Source: Streptomyces sp. ADI96-02
Lineage (GTDB): Bacteria > Actinomycetota > Actinomycetes > Streptomycetales > Streptomycetaceae
DNA: 64,000 nucleotides
Assembly: GCF_003846185.1 (NCBI RefSeq)
Contig: NZ_ML123034.1
Coordinates: 5,749,401 to 5,813,400 of the forward strand
Direction: 5' to 3'
Under the pieces are notes generated by a model. The model had not been told where the DNA came from. It did no database searches and saw only the letters and a program-made list of their open reading frames with translations. Numbering within the stretch: the stretch's first letter is position 1; every line of letters begins with the position of its first letter. The position numbers and the translations under genes were made by a program. This document shows positions 7,501 through 15,274 of this stretch, in pieces.

Positions 7501-9144
7501 CTAGAAGACCGCCGGCCGCGCCCGTTCCACCACCGAGGCCAGATCCAGCGTGTGCGGCAGCGTCCCGAACGCCGCGCCCCCATCGCCGCCCAGCCGCGAG
7601 GCGCAGAACGCGTCGGCCACCTCCGGCGGCGCCCAGCGCACCAGCAGCGACCCCTGGAGCACCAGCGCGACCCGCTCCGCCAGCCGTCGGGCCCGCCCCT
7701 CCACGCCCGCCAGATCGGCCAGCTCGGTCAGCAGATCCTTGATCGCCGCGTCCAGCCGGTGATCGGCCCCGCGCGCCCTGCCGACCTCCCGCAGGAACGC
7801 GTCCAGCGCCCGCGGCTCCCGTTGCAGGGCGCGGAGCACGTCCAGCGCCTGCACGTTGCCCGAGCCCTCCCAGATGGAGTTGAGCGGCGCCTCGCGCAGC
7901 AGCCGCGGCATGCCCGACTCCTCCACGTACCCGTTGCCGCCCAGGCACTCCAGCGCCTCCCCGACCACCGGGGTGCACCGCTTGGTCACCCAGTACTTCG
8001 CGGCGGGCACGGCGAGCCGCAGGAAGGCCCGCTCCTCCTCGGTGTCCGCGTCGTACGCGGCGGCCAGCCGCAGCGCCAGGACCGTCGCCGCCTCCGACTC
8101 CAGCGCCAGGTCGGCCAGCACGTTGCGCATCAGCGGCTTGTCGATCAGCGGCCCGCCGAACACGCTGCGGTGGGCGCTGTGGTGGACCGCCTGTGCCACC
8201 GCCTGCCGCATCAGCGCCGCCGAACCCACCACGCAGTCGAGCCGGGTGGCCGCCACCATCTCGATGATGGTGCGCACCCCGCGCCCCTCCTCGCCGACCC
8301 GGCGGGCCCACGTCCCGTCGAACTCGATCTCGCCGGACGCGTTGGACCGGTTGCCCAGCTTGTCCTTGAGCCGCTGGATCGCGAACACGTTGCGCGTGCC
8401 GTCCGGCAGCACCCGCGGCACCAGGAAGCAGCTCAGCCCGCCCGGCGCCTGCGCCAGCACCAGGAAGCCGTCGGACATCGGCGCCGAGCAGAACCACTTG
8501 TGCCCGGTGAGCAGGTACGCCCCCTCGCCGTCGCCCGGGACGGCCTCGGCGCGCGTCGTGTTGGACCGCACGTCGGTGCCGCCCTGCTTCTCCGTCATGC
8601 CCATCCCGAAGAGCACCCCGGCCTTCCGTCCCGCCGGCCGCAGCCCCTCCTCGTACACGTGCGAGGTCAGCAGCGGCTCCCACTCGGCGGCCAGCGCCGG
8701 GTCGGTCCGCAGCGCGGGCACGGCGGCGTGCGTCATCGACAGCGGGCACCCGTGCCCCGCCTCGGCCTGCGTCCAGACCAGGAAACCGGCCGCGCGCCGC
8801 ACATGGCCCGAGGGGCGGCCCCAGGCGTCGGTCAGACCGGCCGAGACGGCGTGGCCGAGCAGCCGGTGCCAGGACGGATGGAACTCCACTTCGTCGATGC
8901 GGTGCCCGTAGCGGTCATGGGTGCGCAGTACCGGCGGATGCGCGTTCGCCTGCGCCCCCCACTCCTGGGCCTGCGCGGAGCCCGCGGACCGGCCGAGCTC
9001 GCCGAGCTCCTCCAGGGCCGCGGGCAGGACGTCCGGCCCGACGTGCCGCTCGACGGCCTCGGACAGGGCCCGGTCGGCGGTGAAGACGTCGTAGCCGACC
9101 AGCGGCGGAACCTGATTGGTCACTGTGTGGGTGGTGGCTGCCAT
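7501..9144 (-). CDS. AidB-like acyl-CoA dehydrogenase family protein
   Basis: This 547-residue flavoprotein resembles E. coli AidB, the alkylation-induced acyl-CoA dehydrogenase homologue. Visible blocks include the FAD-binding MTEKQGGTDVRSN segment, the W/FCSAPMSDGFLVLAQ strand, and LEALGGNGYxEE-like LECLGGNGYVEES near the C-terminus. Physiological substrate and any DNA-protective role cannot be decided from sequence. The ATG at 9144 has no Shine-Dalgarno but has TACCGT ending seven bases before it, so a leaderless transcript is likely. It diverges from yihY with only 17 bases between start codons. Confidence 0.88.
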   Translation of the reverse strand: MAATTHTVTNQVPPLVGYDVFTADRALSEAVERHVGPDVLPAALEELGELGRSAGSAQAQEWGAQANAHPPVLRTHDRYGHRIDEVEFHPSWHRLLGHAVSAGLTDAWGRPSGHVRRAAGFLVWTQAEAGHGCPLSMTHAAVPALRTDPALAAEWEPLLTSHVYEEGLRPAGRKAGVLFGMGMTEKQGGTDVRSNTTRAEAVPGDGEGAYLLTGHKWFCSAPMSDGFLVLAQAPGGLSCFLVPRVLPDGTRNVFAIQRLKDKLGNRSNASGEIEFDGTWARRVGEEGRGVRTIIEMVAATRLDCVVGSAALMRQAVAQAVHHSAHRSVFGGPLIDKPLMRNVLADLALESEAATVLALRLAAAYDADTEEERAFLRLAVPAAKYWVTKRCTPVVGEALECLGGNGYVEESGMPRLLREAPLNSIWEGSGNVQALDVLRALQREPRALDAFLREVGRARGADHRLDAAIKDLLTELADLAGVEGRARRLAERVALVLQGSLLVRWAPPEVADAFCASRLGGDGGAAFGTLPHTLDLASVVERARPAVF

Positions 9145-9149
9145 GCCGA

Positions 9150-9156
9150 TACGGTA
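9150..9156. promoter_or_regulatory. Shared bidirectional -10 element between aidB-like and yihY
   Basis: The seven bases TACGGTA contain TACGGT on the plus strand and TACCGT on the minus strand; both fit the Streptomyces TANNNT -10 pattern. Each hexamer ends about seven bases from a start codon, GTG at 9162 and ATG at 9144, so both mRNAs could begin at the initiation codon. No strong -35 is visible on either side. Confidence 0.45.
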
Positions 9157-9161
9157 AGGAG

Positions 9162-10421
9162 GTGCAGGCAGCAAAGGAAACACCCGAGCGGCCATCGGGC
9201 CGGCTCCACCGGGCCCGAGTCCTCTACCGCAACGTCTCCAAGCGGCAGATGGCGTGGCAGTTGCTCAAGGACACCGTCAACTCGTGCGTCGAGTACCGCA
9301 TCCTCGGACTCGCGGCCGAGGCGGCGTTCTTCACCCTGCTCTCCCTGCCGCCGCTGCTGCTCGGACTGATCGGCCTGCTCGGCTACGTCGACGAGTGGAC
9401 GGCCACCACCACCGTCGCCTCCATCGAACGCAACATCCTCAGCGCCTCCCAGACGGTGCTCTCCCAGCGCGGGGTCAACGACTTCGCCAAACCGCTGCTG
9501 GACGACGTGACGGCCGGCGCCCGCCCCGACGTCATCTCGATCGGGTTCGCGATCGCCCTGTGGTCCGGATCCCGCGCGGTGAACGTCTTCATCGACACCA
9601 TCACCGTCATGTACGGGCTCGACGGCCACCGCGGCATCGTCAAGACACGGCTGCTCGCCTTCCTGCTCTACGTGATCGCCCTGCTGCTCGGCGCGGTGGT
9701 GCTGCCGCTGCTCGTCGTCGGACCCGACCGGGTCGTCGAGTTCGTGCCCTGGGGCACCGAGGTCATAGCCGTCCTGTACTGGCCGGTGGTCATAGTCCTG
9801 ACCATCGCCTTCCTCACCACGCTGTACCACGTCTCCGTCCCGGTGCGCTCCCCGTGGATCGAGGACGTGCCCGGAGCGCTCGTGGCGCTGGCGATGTGGG
9901 TGCTCGGCAGTTTCCTGCTCCGGATCTACCTGACCAGCACGGTCGAAGGCCCCACGATCTACGGCTCCCTGGCGGCCCCCATCGCCGTCCTCCTCTGGAT
10001 CGGCATCTCCGCCTTCGCGGTCCTGGTCGGCGCCGCCGTCAACGCGGCCATCGACCACGTCTGGCCCTCGCTCGCCACCGCCGCCGCCCGCGAGGCCACC
10101 GAGCGCGTCCGGGCCGCGCAGGCCGCCGAGTTCGTCGCCCGGACCCGCTCGGCCGGAACGGACGACGACGAGGACGACGACCCGGCCGACATGCCCTCCG
10201 AGTTCCCGGAGCGCTGGTCCCGCTTCCTGCCGCCCGACGACGTGAAGTCCCGGCTCCACGCGACCTGGGAGAAGGAACCCAGGGACGCGAAGGACGCGAA
10301 GGACGCGAAGGACACCAAGGACGCGGACCGGTCCGCGAAGGAGCCCGAGCAGCCCAAGGGCCCCCGCCACGCGAAGCACTCCGGCCGCCCGCGCGACGGC
10401 TCGTCGCCGTTCTCCCCCTGA
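9162..10421 (+). CDS. YihY/virulence factor BrkB family membrane protein
   Basis: This 419-residue polytopic inner-membrane protein belongs to the BrkB/YihY family. Six hydrophobic segments can be read between about residues 45 and 300, including FFTLLSLPPLLLGLIGLLG and LLAFLLYVIALLLGAVVLPL. The cytoplasmic tail is acidic (DDDEDDD) and then becomes a lysine/aspartate repeat (AKDAKDAKDTKDAD). Its function is unsettled: the early RNase BN assignment was withdrawn, and export or division roles are suggested for relatives. The GTG at 9162 overlaps a GGAGG, so that sequence cannot serve as its ribosome site; leaderless initiation or a later start (ATG 9249) are the alternatives. Confidence 0.85.
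   Translation: MQAAKETPERPSGRLHRARVLYRNVSKRQMAWQLLKDTVNSCVEYRILGLAAEAAFFTLLSLPPLLLGLIGLLGYVDEWTATTTVASIERNILSASQTVLSQRGVNDFAKPLLDDVTAGARPDVISIGFAIALWSGSRAVNVFIDTITVMYGLDGHRGIVKTRLLAFLLYVIALLLGAVVLPLLVVGPDRVVEFVPWGTEVIAVLYWPVVIVLTIAFLTTLYHVSVPVRSPWIEDVPGALVALAMWVLGSFLLRIYLTSTVEGPTIYGSLAAPIAVLLWIGISAFAVLVGAAVNAAIDHVWPSLATAAAREATERVRAAQAAEFVARTRSAGTDDDEDDDPADMPSEFPERWSRFLPPDDVKSRLHATWEKEPRDAKDAKDAKDTKDADRSAKEPEQPKGPRHAKHSGRPRDGSSPFSP
10284..10319 (+). repeat. 9-bp tandem repeat (GACGCGAAG) in the yihY tail
   Basis: Four consecutive 9-base units, the last degenerate (GACACCAAG), encode the repeated D-A-K tripeptide near the C-terminus of the YihY-like protein. The repeat keeps frame, so unit gain or loss would only alter tail length. 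Confidence 0.85.
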
Positions 10422-10428
10422 CCTGCCC

Positions 10429-11220
10429 GTGTCGTCGCGGGGCCCTGTCGTCGTAGACGTGCGCCAGGGGTACGAGGAGCGTCCATCACGGTTCGACGGG
10501 GCCGTCGTCTGGACCTGGACCCCGTCGGCGCGGCCCGCCCGCACCGTGCTGCCCGACGGCTGCATGGACCTGATCTGGACCGGTGGCCGGATCGTCGTCG
10601 CCGGCCCCGACACCCGCGCCTTCCGGGTCGCCCCCTCCGACCGCGGCCCCAGCGCGGCCATCCGCTTCGCGCCCGGCACCGCACCCGCCCTCCTCGGCGT
10701 ACCGGCCCACGAACTGCGCGACGACCGGGTGGAGCTCGCCGCGCTGTGGCCCGGCGGCCTCGTCCGCAGGCTCACCGAGCGGATCGACCGGGCCGCCGAC
10801 CCCGCCGCCGCCCTGGAACGCCTCGCCCTGGACCGGGCCGCCGAGACCGCGCCGCCGGACCCGCTCACCGCCGCCGTCGCCGACGGGCTGCGGCGCGGCA
10901 GGACCGTCGGGCAGACCGCAGCGCAGGTCGGACTCGGCCCCCGCCAACTGCACCGCCGCTCCCTCGCGGCCTTCGGCTACGGGCCCAAGACCCTGGCCCG
11001 GGTGCTGCGGCTCCAGCGGGCCCTCGCCCTCGTCCGCTCCGGACTGCCGTACGCCGAGGCCGCCGCCGTCGCGGGCTGCGCCGACCAGGCGCACCTCGCC
11101 CGCGAGATGCGCGACCTGGCCGGGACGACGCTCGGTGCCTACTTCGCGCCCGGCGAGGACGCCGCGGCCGGTGCGAACAGCGACACCCCGCAGCCGTCCG
11201 GGTCCCGTACGACCGCGTAG
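10429..11220 (+). CDS. AraC-type helix-turn-helix regulator
   Basis: This 263-residue protein starts with a DUF6597-like sensory region (LPDGCMDLIW and the PG-x-x-P block) and ends in an AraC family double helix-turn-helix, with AAQVGLGPRQLHRR and the conserved FGYGPKTLARVLRLQRAL segment around residues 165-205. The ligand is unknown. The GTG at 10429 lies 7 bases after the yihY stop, so the two genes may be cotranscribed. Its last 82 bases overlap the convergent glyoxalase gene, which extends past its stop codon on the other strand. Confidence 0.85.
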   Translation: MSSRGPVVVDVRQGYEERPSRFDGAVVWTWTPSARPARTVLPDGCMDLIWTGGRIVVAGPDTRAFRVAPSDRGPSAAIRFAPGTAPALLGVPAHELRDDRVELAALWPGGLVRRLTERIDRAADPAAALERLALDRAAETAPPDPLTAAVADGLRRGRTVGQTAAQVGLGPRQLHRRSLAAFGYGPKTLARVLRLQRALALVRSGLPYAEAAAVAGCADQAHLAREMRDLAGTTLGAYFAPGEDAAAGANSDTPQPSGSRTTA

Positions 11221-11552
11221 CGCTGCCCCCACACCGCGTCCCAGGGCTCCAGGTGCCCCGGATACCCGGCGGCGGTCAGCTCCGCGTAGAGCGCGTCCAC
11301 CTCCTGCGGACCGTCGCAGGCGAACGCCAGGCCCAGCCGCTCACCGCCCGCCGGCCGCCGCCACCCCGGGTCGAAGGAGGCGATGACCTCCTCGGTGTCC
11401 CACAGCAGGCGACCACCGCCCGGCAGCGCCGCTTCGACATGGGGAGCGGATTCCGCGCCGGCGGGGATGTCGAGGCCGAGTCGGCGGTAGAAGGCGAGCG
11501 AGGCGGCCAGGTCCGCCGTGATGATGCTGATCGCGTCGAGTCGTGGAGTCAT
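11139..11552 (-). CDS. VOC/glyoxalase family protein
   Basis: This 137-residue protein is a single vicinal-oxygen-chelate fold: paired beta-alpha-beta-beta-beta modules with LDAISIITADLAASLAFYRRLGLD at the N-terminus and AVVRDPDGCGVSLFAP at the C-terminus. Metal ligands are not obvious, and substrate is not predictable. The ATG at 11552 was chosen because upstream residues in the longer frame come from a tandem repeat. It overlaps the 3' end of the AraC gene by 82 bases on the opposite strand, an unusual amount for convergent genes. Confidence 0.8.
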   Translation of the reverse strand: MTPRLDAISIITADLAASLAFYRRLGLDIPAGAESAPHVEAALPGGGRLLWDTEEVIASFDPGWRRPAGGERLGLAFACDGPQEVDALYAELTAAGYPGHLEPWDAVWGQRYAVVRDPDGCGVSLFAPAAASSPGAK

Positions 11553-11592
11553 GGGACCACCGTAGGAACGCGCGGCGGCGGCCGTCTTGTAC

Positions 11593-11709
11593 GAAACGGT
11601 CATCCGCCGAGACCGCCGGAACGGCCGTCCGCCGCGGTCCACCGAACGGCCGTCCGCCGCGGTCCACGGAACGGCCGTCCGCCGCGGTCCACGGAACGGC
11701 CGTCCGCCG
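11593..11709. repeat. 25-bp tandem repeat array between two minus-strand genes
   Basis: GAACGGCCGTCCGCCGCGGT begins at 11619, 11644, 11669 and 11694, exactly 25 bases apart, with a degenerate fifth copy starting about 11593. The array abuts the stop of the 3-hydroxyacyl-CoA dehydrogenase gene (11710) and fills most of the gap to the glyoxalase start. Every unit contains self-complementary CGGCCG and CCGCGG. Confidence 0.9.
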
Positions 11710-13257
11710 TCAGCCCAGGCAGTCGCCCGGGGAGACACCCGGCTCCGTCAGCGCCAGGCCCAGCGCGGCCCGCTCGGCGACCCACCGCGTCGGGCGGTAG
11801 CGCTGGTCGCCCGTCGTGGCGTGCAGGGCGCGCTGGAGGTCCAGCAGCCGGGCCGCCCCGATCCGCTCGCCCCACGCCAGCGGACCGGCCGGATAGCCGA
11901 GCCCGGTGGTCACCGCCGCGTCGATGTCGCCCGGCGCGGCCAGGGAACGCTCCGCGATCGACGCGCCGACCGAGACGATGGAGGAGAGCAGCCGCTGGGC
12001 GACCGTCCCCGCCGTGTCCCGCACCACCGACACGGCGTACGGCTCCTCGCCCGCGGCGGCCCGCGCCAGCACCGCCCGCGCGTCCCGGGCCGCCCGCGGA
12101 GCCGTCGCCGCCGTCACCGCCAGAACGCGCCGCCGCCCGGCGGCCGGCAGCACCTCCACCCCGAGGGTGCGCTCGGGCGGCAGCCCGTCCCGCCCGACCG
12201 CCCCGGACGCCGCCGTCCCCCAGACCGGAACCAGCACCACGGCATCCGGCGACGGAGCGGAGCCCCGCTCCAGCCGGACGCCCGCCGCCGACAGGGCGTC
12301 GCGCAGGGCCTCCTCGTACGGAGCGGTCGCCGCCGTACCGCCCGCCAGGAACACCGGCCGTTCGCCGTCCCCGGTCACCGCCGCCTCCGGCGCGGGCCCC
12401 TCGGCCCCCTCCCCGTACGCGTACCAGCCCCGGCCCGTCTTGCGCCCGAGGAGCCCGGCCGCCACCCGGTTCGCGGTGAGGTACGAGGGCCGGAGCCGGT
12501 CCTCGTAGCGGAAGCCCTCCCAGATCGCGTCGATCACCGCGGCCGTCACGTCCAGCCCGGTCAGGTCCATCAGCTCGAACGGGCCCATCCGCAGGCCCAG
12601 TACGTCCCGGGCGACGCGGTCGATGTCCGCCACGCCGGCCACCGACTCCTCCAGCAGCGCGAGCGCCTCCGTCACCAGGCCCCGCCCGGCGTGGTTGACC
12701 AGGAAACCGGGGGTGTCGGCGACCGTCACCGCCCGGTGCCCGCAGCTCTCCACCAGCGCGGTGAGCACGCCCGGGATCTCCGGCCGGGTCGCCGCGCCCG
12801 GCACCACCTCCACGATCCGCATCAGCGGCACCGGATTGAAGAAGTGCAGCCCGGCCAGGCGCGAGGGGTCCTGGAGCGTCGCGGCGATCCGGGTCACCGA
12901 CAGGGACGAGGTGTTCGTCGCGAACACGGCGGAGGCGGGCAGCGCCCGCTCCAGCCTCCCGAACACCTCGGCCTTGGTGCCCAGGTCCTCCCGCACCGCC
13001 TCGACGACCAGCTCCACCTCCGGCCCCGCCGCCCACGGATCGGCCAGCGGCACCACGCGGGCCACCGCCGCGTCCCGCTCGGCGGCGGTCGACCGGCCCT
13101 TGGCGACCGCCCGGTCCAGCATGGCGGCGACGAAGTCCACGGCGTCGCTCACCGCTTCGGCCCGCACGTCCGCCAGCTCCACGGTGTGCCCGGCACTCGC
13201 CGCCCACTGGGCGATGCCGCGGCCCATGGCCCCGGCTCCGATGATCCTGATGCGCAT
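11710..13257 (-). CDS. 3-hydroxyacyl-CoA dehydrogenase, two-domain PaaH-like
   Basis: This 515-residue enzyme oxidises 3-hydroxyacyl-CoA to 3-ketoacyl-CoA with NAD. The Rossmann motif GAGAMGRGIA starts at residue 7, VVEAVREDL and FATNTSSL follow, and HFFNPVPLMRIVEVV carries the catalytic histidine. Length and a second C-terminal 3HCDH-like region with PFELMDLTGLDV match the phenylacetate-pathway enzyme PaaH, which acts on dicarboxylyl-CoA. With the CoA transferase and thiolase nearby it would provide the oxidation step before thiolysis. The ATG at 13257 begins the Rossmann fold directly. Confidence 0.9.
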   Translation of the reverse strand: MRIRIIGAGAMGRGIAQWAASAGHTVELADVRAEAVSDAVDFVAAMLDRAVAKGRSTAAERDAAVARVVPLADPWAAGPEVELVVEAVREDLGTKAEVFGRLERALPASAVFATNTSSLSVTRIAATLQDPSRLAGLHFFNPVPLMRIVEVVPGAATRPEIPGVLTALVESCGHRAVTVADTPGFLVNHAGRGLVTEALALLEESVAGVADIDRVARDVLGLRMGPFELMDLTGLDVTAAVIDAIWEGFRYEDRLRPSYLTANRVAAGLLGRKTGRGWYAYGEGAEGPAPEAAVTGDGERPVFLAGGTAATAPYEEALRDALSAAGVRLERGSAPSPDAVVLVPVWGTAASGAVGRDGLPPERTLGVEVLPAAGRRRVLAVTAATAPRAARDARAVLARAAAGEEPYAVSVVRDTAGTVAQRLLSSIVSVGASIAERSLAAPGDIDAAVTTGLGYPAGPLAWGERIGAARLLDLQRALHATTGDQRYRPTRWVAERAALGLALTEPGVSPGDCLG

Positions 13258-13358
13258 GGCAGTGAGCGCCCTTTCGAAGAAGACGAACATGGATGGTGAG
13301 AGGCGGACAGGACGTCGACGGTACGGAGACCGGCGCGGAGACGACGGGAGGGACGGGC

Positions 13359-14168
13359 TCAGCGGAGGTAGACGCGCCGCGGGTCGACCTCCTCGCGCAG
13401 GAGCCGCAGCTCCGCCTCCCCGGGCGGCTCCACCGTCGCGACCGTACCGGCCGTCCGCAGGTCCCAGCCGGTCGCGGCCCGGACCTGCTCGACGGTGACG
13501 CCGGGGTGCACGGCGACCAGCCGCAGCTCGTCGCCGACCCCGTCCCGCGCCAGGACGCCCAGTTCGGTGACGACCCGGGTGACGCCGGCGCCGAGCGGCC
13601 GGACGCCGTCGGCCAGCGCCCGTTCCGGTCCCGGCGTGGTGCAGAAGTCCAGCGCCTCGGCGAACGAACGCGGCGTGTGGCGGCGCATCACCACGAACAC
13701 CTCACGTGCGTTGGCCATCACCTCCACCGCGCCGCCCGACCCCGGCAACCGCACCGACGGCCGGTCCCACCGGCCGATCACCGAGGTGTTGAGACCGCCC
13801 CACCGGTCGATCTGGGCGGCCCCGAGAAAACCGACGTCGATCCGCCCGCCCTGGAGGACGGAGCCGAACAGCGCGGGCATCGGCAGCACCGCCTCCGCAC
13901 CCGTGATCAGGACCGCGTCCGCGATGGTCTCCGGCAGGTGGGAGGGGTGCGCCCCGCAGACGCCGGACTCGTACACGACCTCGATGTCCGGCGCGACCGT
14001 CAGACGCGCCAGCTCCGTCGCGAGCGTCGGCAGTCCGATGCCCGCGAACACCGCGCGCCGGGACGCCAGTTCGCGCGAGGCCACCACGGCCAGCAGCTCC
14101 GCGGAGGTGACCGGCGCGCCGGGCCCCGATCCCCGCCCGTCCCCACGCTCCGCTTCCGTGCCGCTCAC
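13359..14168 (-). CDS. CoA-transferase subunit beta
   Basis: This 269-residue protein is the beta subunit of a two-subunit family I CoA transferase of the 3-oxoadipate/glutaconate type. Visible family blocks are the N-terminal ELLAVVASRELASRRAVFAG helix and central FLGAAQIDRWGGLNTSVIG. The GTG at 14168 overlaps the alpha subunit stop (GTGA), so the two subunits are coupled. The substrate acid is not determined; a dicarboxylate is plausible because a PaaH-like dehydrogenase and a thiolase lie alongside. Confidence 0.87.
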   Translation of the reverse strand: MSGTEAERGDGRGSGPGAPVTSAELLAVVASRELASRRAVFAGIGLPTLATELARLTVAPDIEVVYESGVCGAHPSHLPETIADAVLITGAEAVLPMPALFGSVLQGGRIDVGFLGAAQIDRWGGLNTSVIGRWDRPSVRLPGSGGAVEVMANAREVFVVMRRHTPRSFAEALDFCTTPGPERALADGVRPLGAGVTRVVTELGVLARDGVGDELRLVAVHPGVTVEQVRAATGWDLRTAGTVATVEPPGEAELRLLREEVDPRRVYLR

Positions 14169-15124
14169 AGCCGCCGCCCGTAGTCCACCGGCCCGCTCAG
14201 CGCCTCGCCGACCGCGAGCCCCGCCCAGAACTCCTCACCCAGCTTCGCCGCGTACTCCGCGTGGTCGGCGGTGCCGTACACCCACTCCGCCAACCACTCC
14301 CGCAGCCGCGCCGGATCCCCGCTGATCTCCGGCCAGGCCCGGTAGAACGCGTTGTCCCGGTCGTAGTAGCCCTGCGCGAACGACGGGTGCGCCCCGCGCG
14401 GAGCGACGACGACCGCGTCGACCGCGTGCGCCGGGACGGCGGTGCGGTTCGGATCCGCGCGCACCACGTCGTCGTCGACCAGTTCCTCCACGACGACGAT
14501 GGCCCTCGACGCCGCGAACACCGCCTCGGCCTGGACGCCGGTCAGCCCCCAGATCTGGGTGTTGCCCCGCCGGTCGGCCCGCTGCGCGTGGATGACCGTG
14601 ACGTCCGGGTTGACCGGCGGCACGACGTAGATCTCCTCGGCCTCCCCGTCCGGGCCCGGGTACGGCGAGAGGACCTTGCGCAGCGCCGGGTTGACGGACG
14701 GCAGATCACTGCCCCCGTACGACCGCAGCGGATAGAACGGCAGCCGCTGCGCTCCGGCGAGGTACCGGCAGACCATCCCGTAGTGGCTGTACTCCTCGAA
14801 CGCCAGCGGCTCGGGATCGGCGCGCTCGATCCGCCGCCGCAGCTCGCCGAGCGAACCGGCCGAGGAGTTGCCCACGAAGGAGGAGACCAGCCGCGAGACG
14901 CAGCCCGCCGCCAGCATCTGGTCGACCACGATGTCGGCCGTCATCCGCACCACGGTCAGGTCCCGGCGGCCCTGCCGGATGATCTCGTGTCCGGCGGCGG
15001 TCGGGATGAGATGGGTGAACCCTTCGAGGCTCACCGTGTCCCCGTCGTGCACGAAGGCGGCGACGGCCTCCCGCATCGAGGTGACCTTGTCCGGCCCGTG
15101 CCGTCCGGGCGTCGTCCGTTCCAC
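14165..15124 (-). CDS. CoA-transferase subunit alpha
   Basis: This is the alpha subunit of the CoA transferase, 319 residues from the GTG at 15124. The family N-terminus MREAVAAFVHDGDTVSLEGF and the central VNPDVTVIHAQRADRRGN block are clear. I prefer GTG 15124 because GGGGAG lies four bases upstream; a TTG at 15157 would add 11 residues. It diverges from the LysR regulator, and the intergenic region carries a palindromic LysR-type site. The product would activate an organic acid by CoA transfer and feed the dehydrogenase and thiolase. Confidence 0.87.
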   Translation of the reverse strand: MERTTPGRHGPDKVTSMREAVAAFVHDGDTVSLEGFTHLIPTAAGHEIIRQGRRDLTVVRMTADIVVDQMLAAGCVSRLVSSFVGNSSAGSLGELRRRIERADPEPLAFEEYSHYGMVCRYLAGAQRLPFYPLRSYGGSDLPSVNPALRKVLSPYPGPDGEAEEIYVVPPVNPDVTVIHAQRADRRGNTQIWGLTGVQAEAVFAASRAIVVVEELVDDDVVRADPNRTAVPAHAVDAVVVAPRGAHPSFAQGYYDRDNAFYRAWPEISGDPARLREWLAEWVYGTADHAEYAAKLGEEFWAGLAVGEALSGPVDYGRRL

Positions 15125-15184
15125 AGCGCTCCCCGGCTCGGTGTGCGGAGTGATCAAGGGACAGCCCTCAGCGTCTCAGTGCCC

Positions 15185-15208
15185 ATTGATGGCTGTCCAA
15201 TACCGAAT
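15185..15208. promoter_or_regulatory. LysR-type operator, site A
   Basis: ATTG-N9-CAAT at 15185-15201 fits the T-N11-A LysR box. The overlapping GTCCAATACCGAAT at 15195-15208 recurs inverted before the thiolase gene. The site lies between divergent CoA-transferase and lysR starts, where LysR regulators usually bind. Confidence 0.65.
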
Positions 15209-15274
15209 TAAGGTCGGATCGAGACCGCCGCGCTCTGGAACGGCGGAACCGCCGAGCCGCACCGGGAGGACCGC

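Noticed and set aside
5287..9369. A 1,360-codon open frame on the plus strand
   Set aside because: It is antisense to the GNAT, GAF-regulator and AidB-like genes; composition is arginine/proline-rich as expected for a shadow frame in GC-rich DNA.
11593..11709. Repeat array considered as CRISPR
   Set aside because: Units are contiguous with no unique spacers and no cas genes are present.
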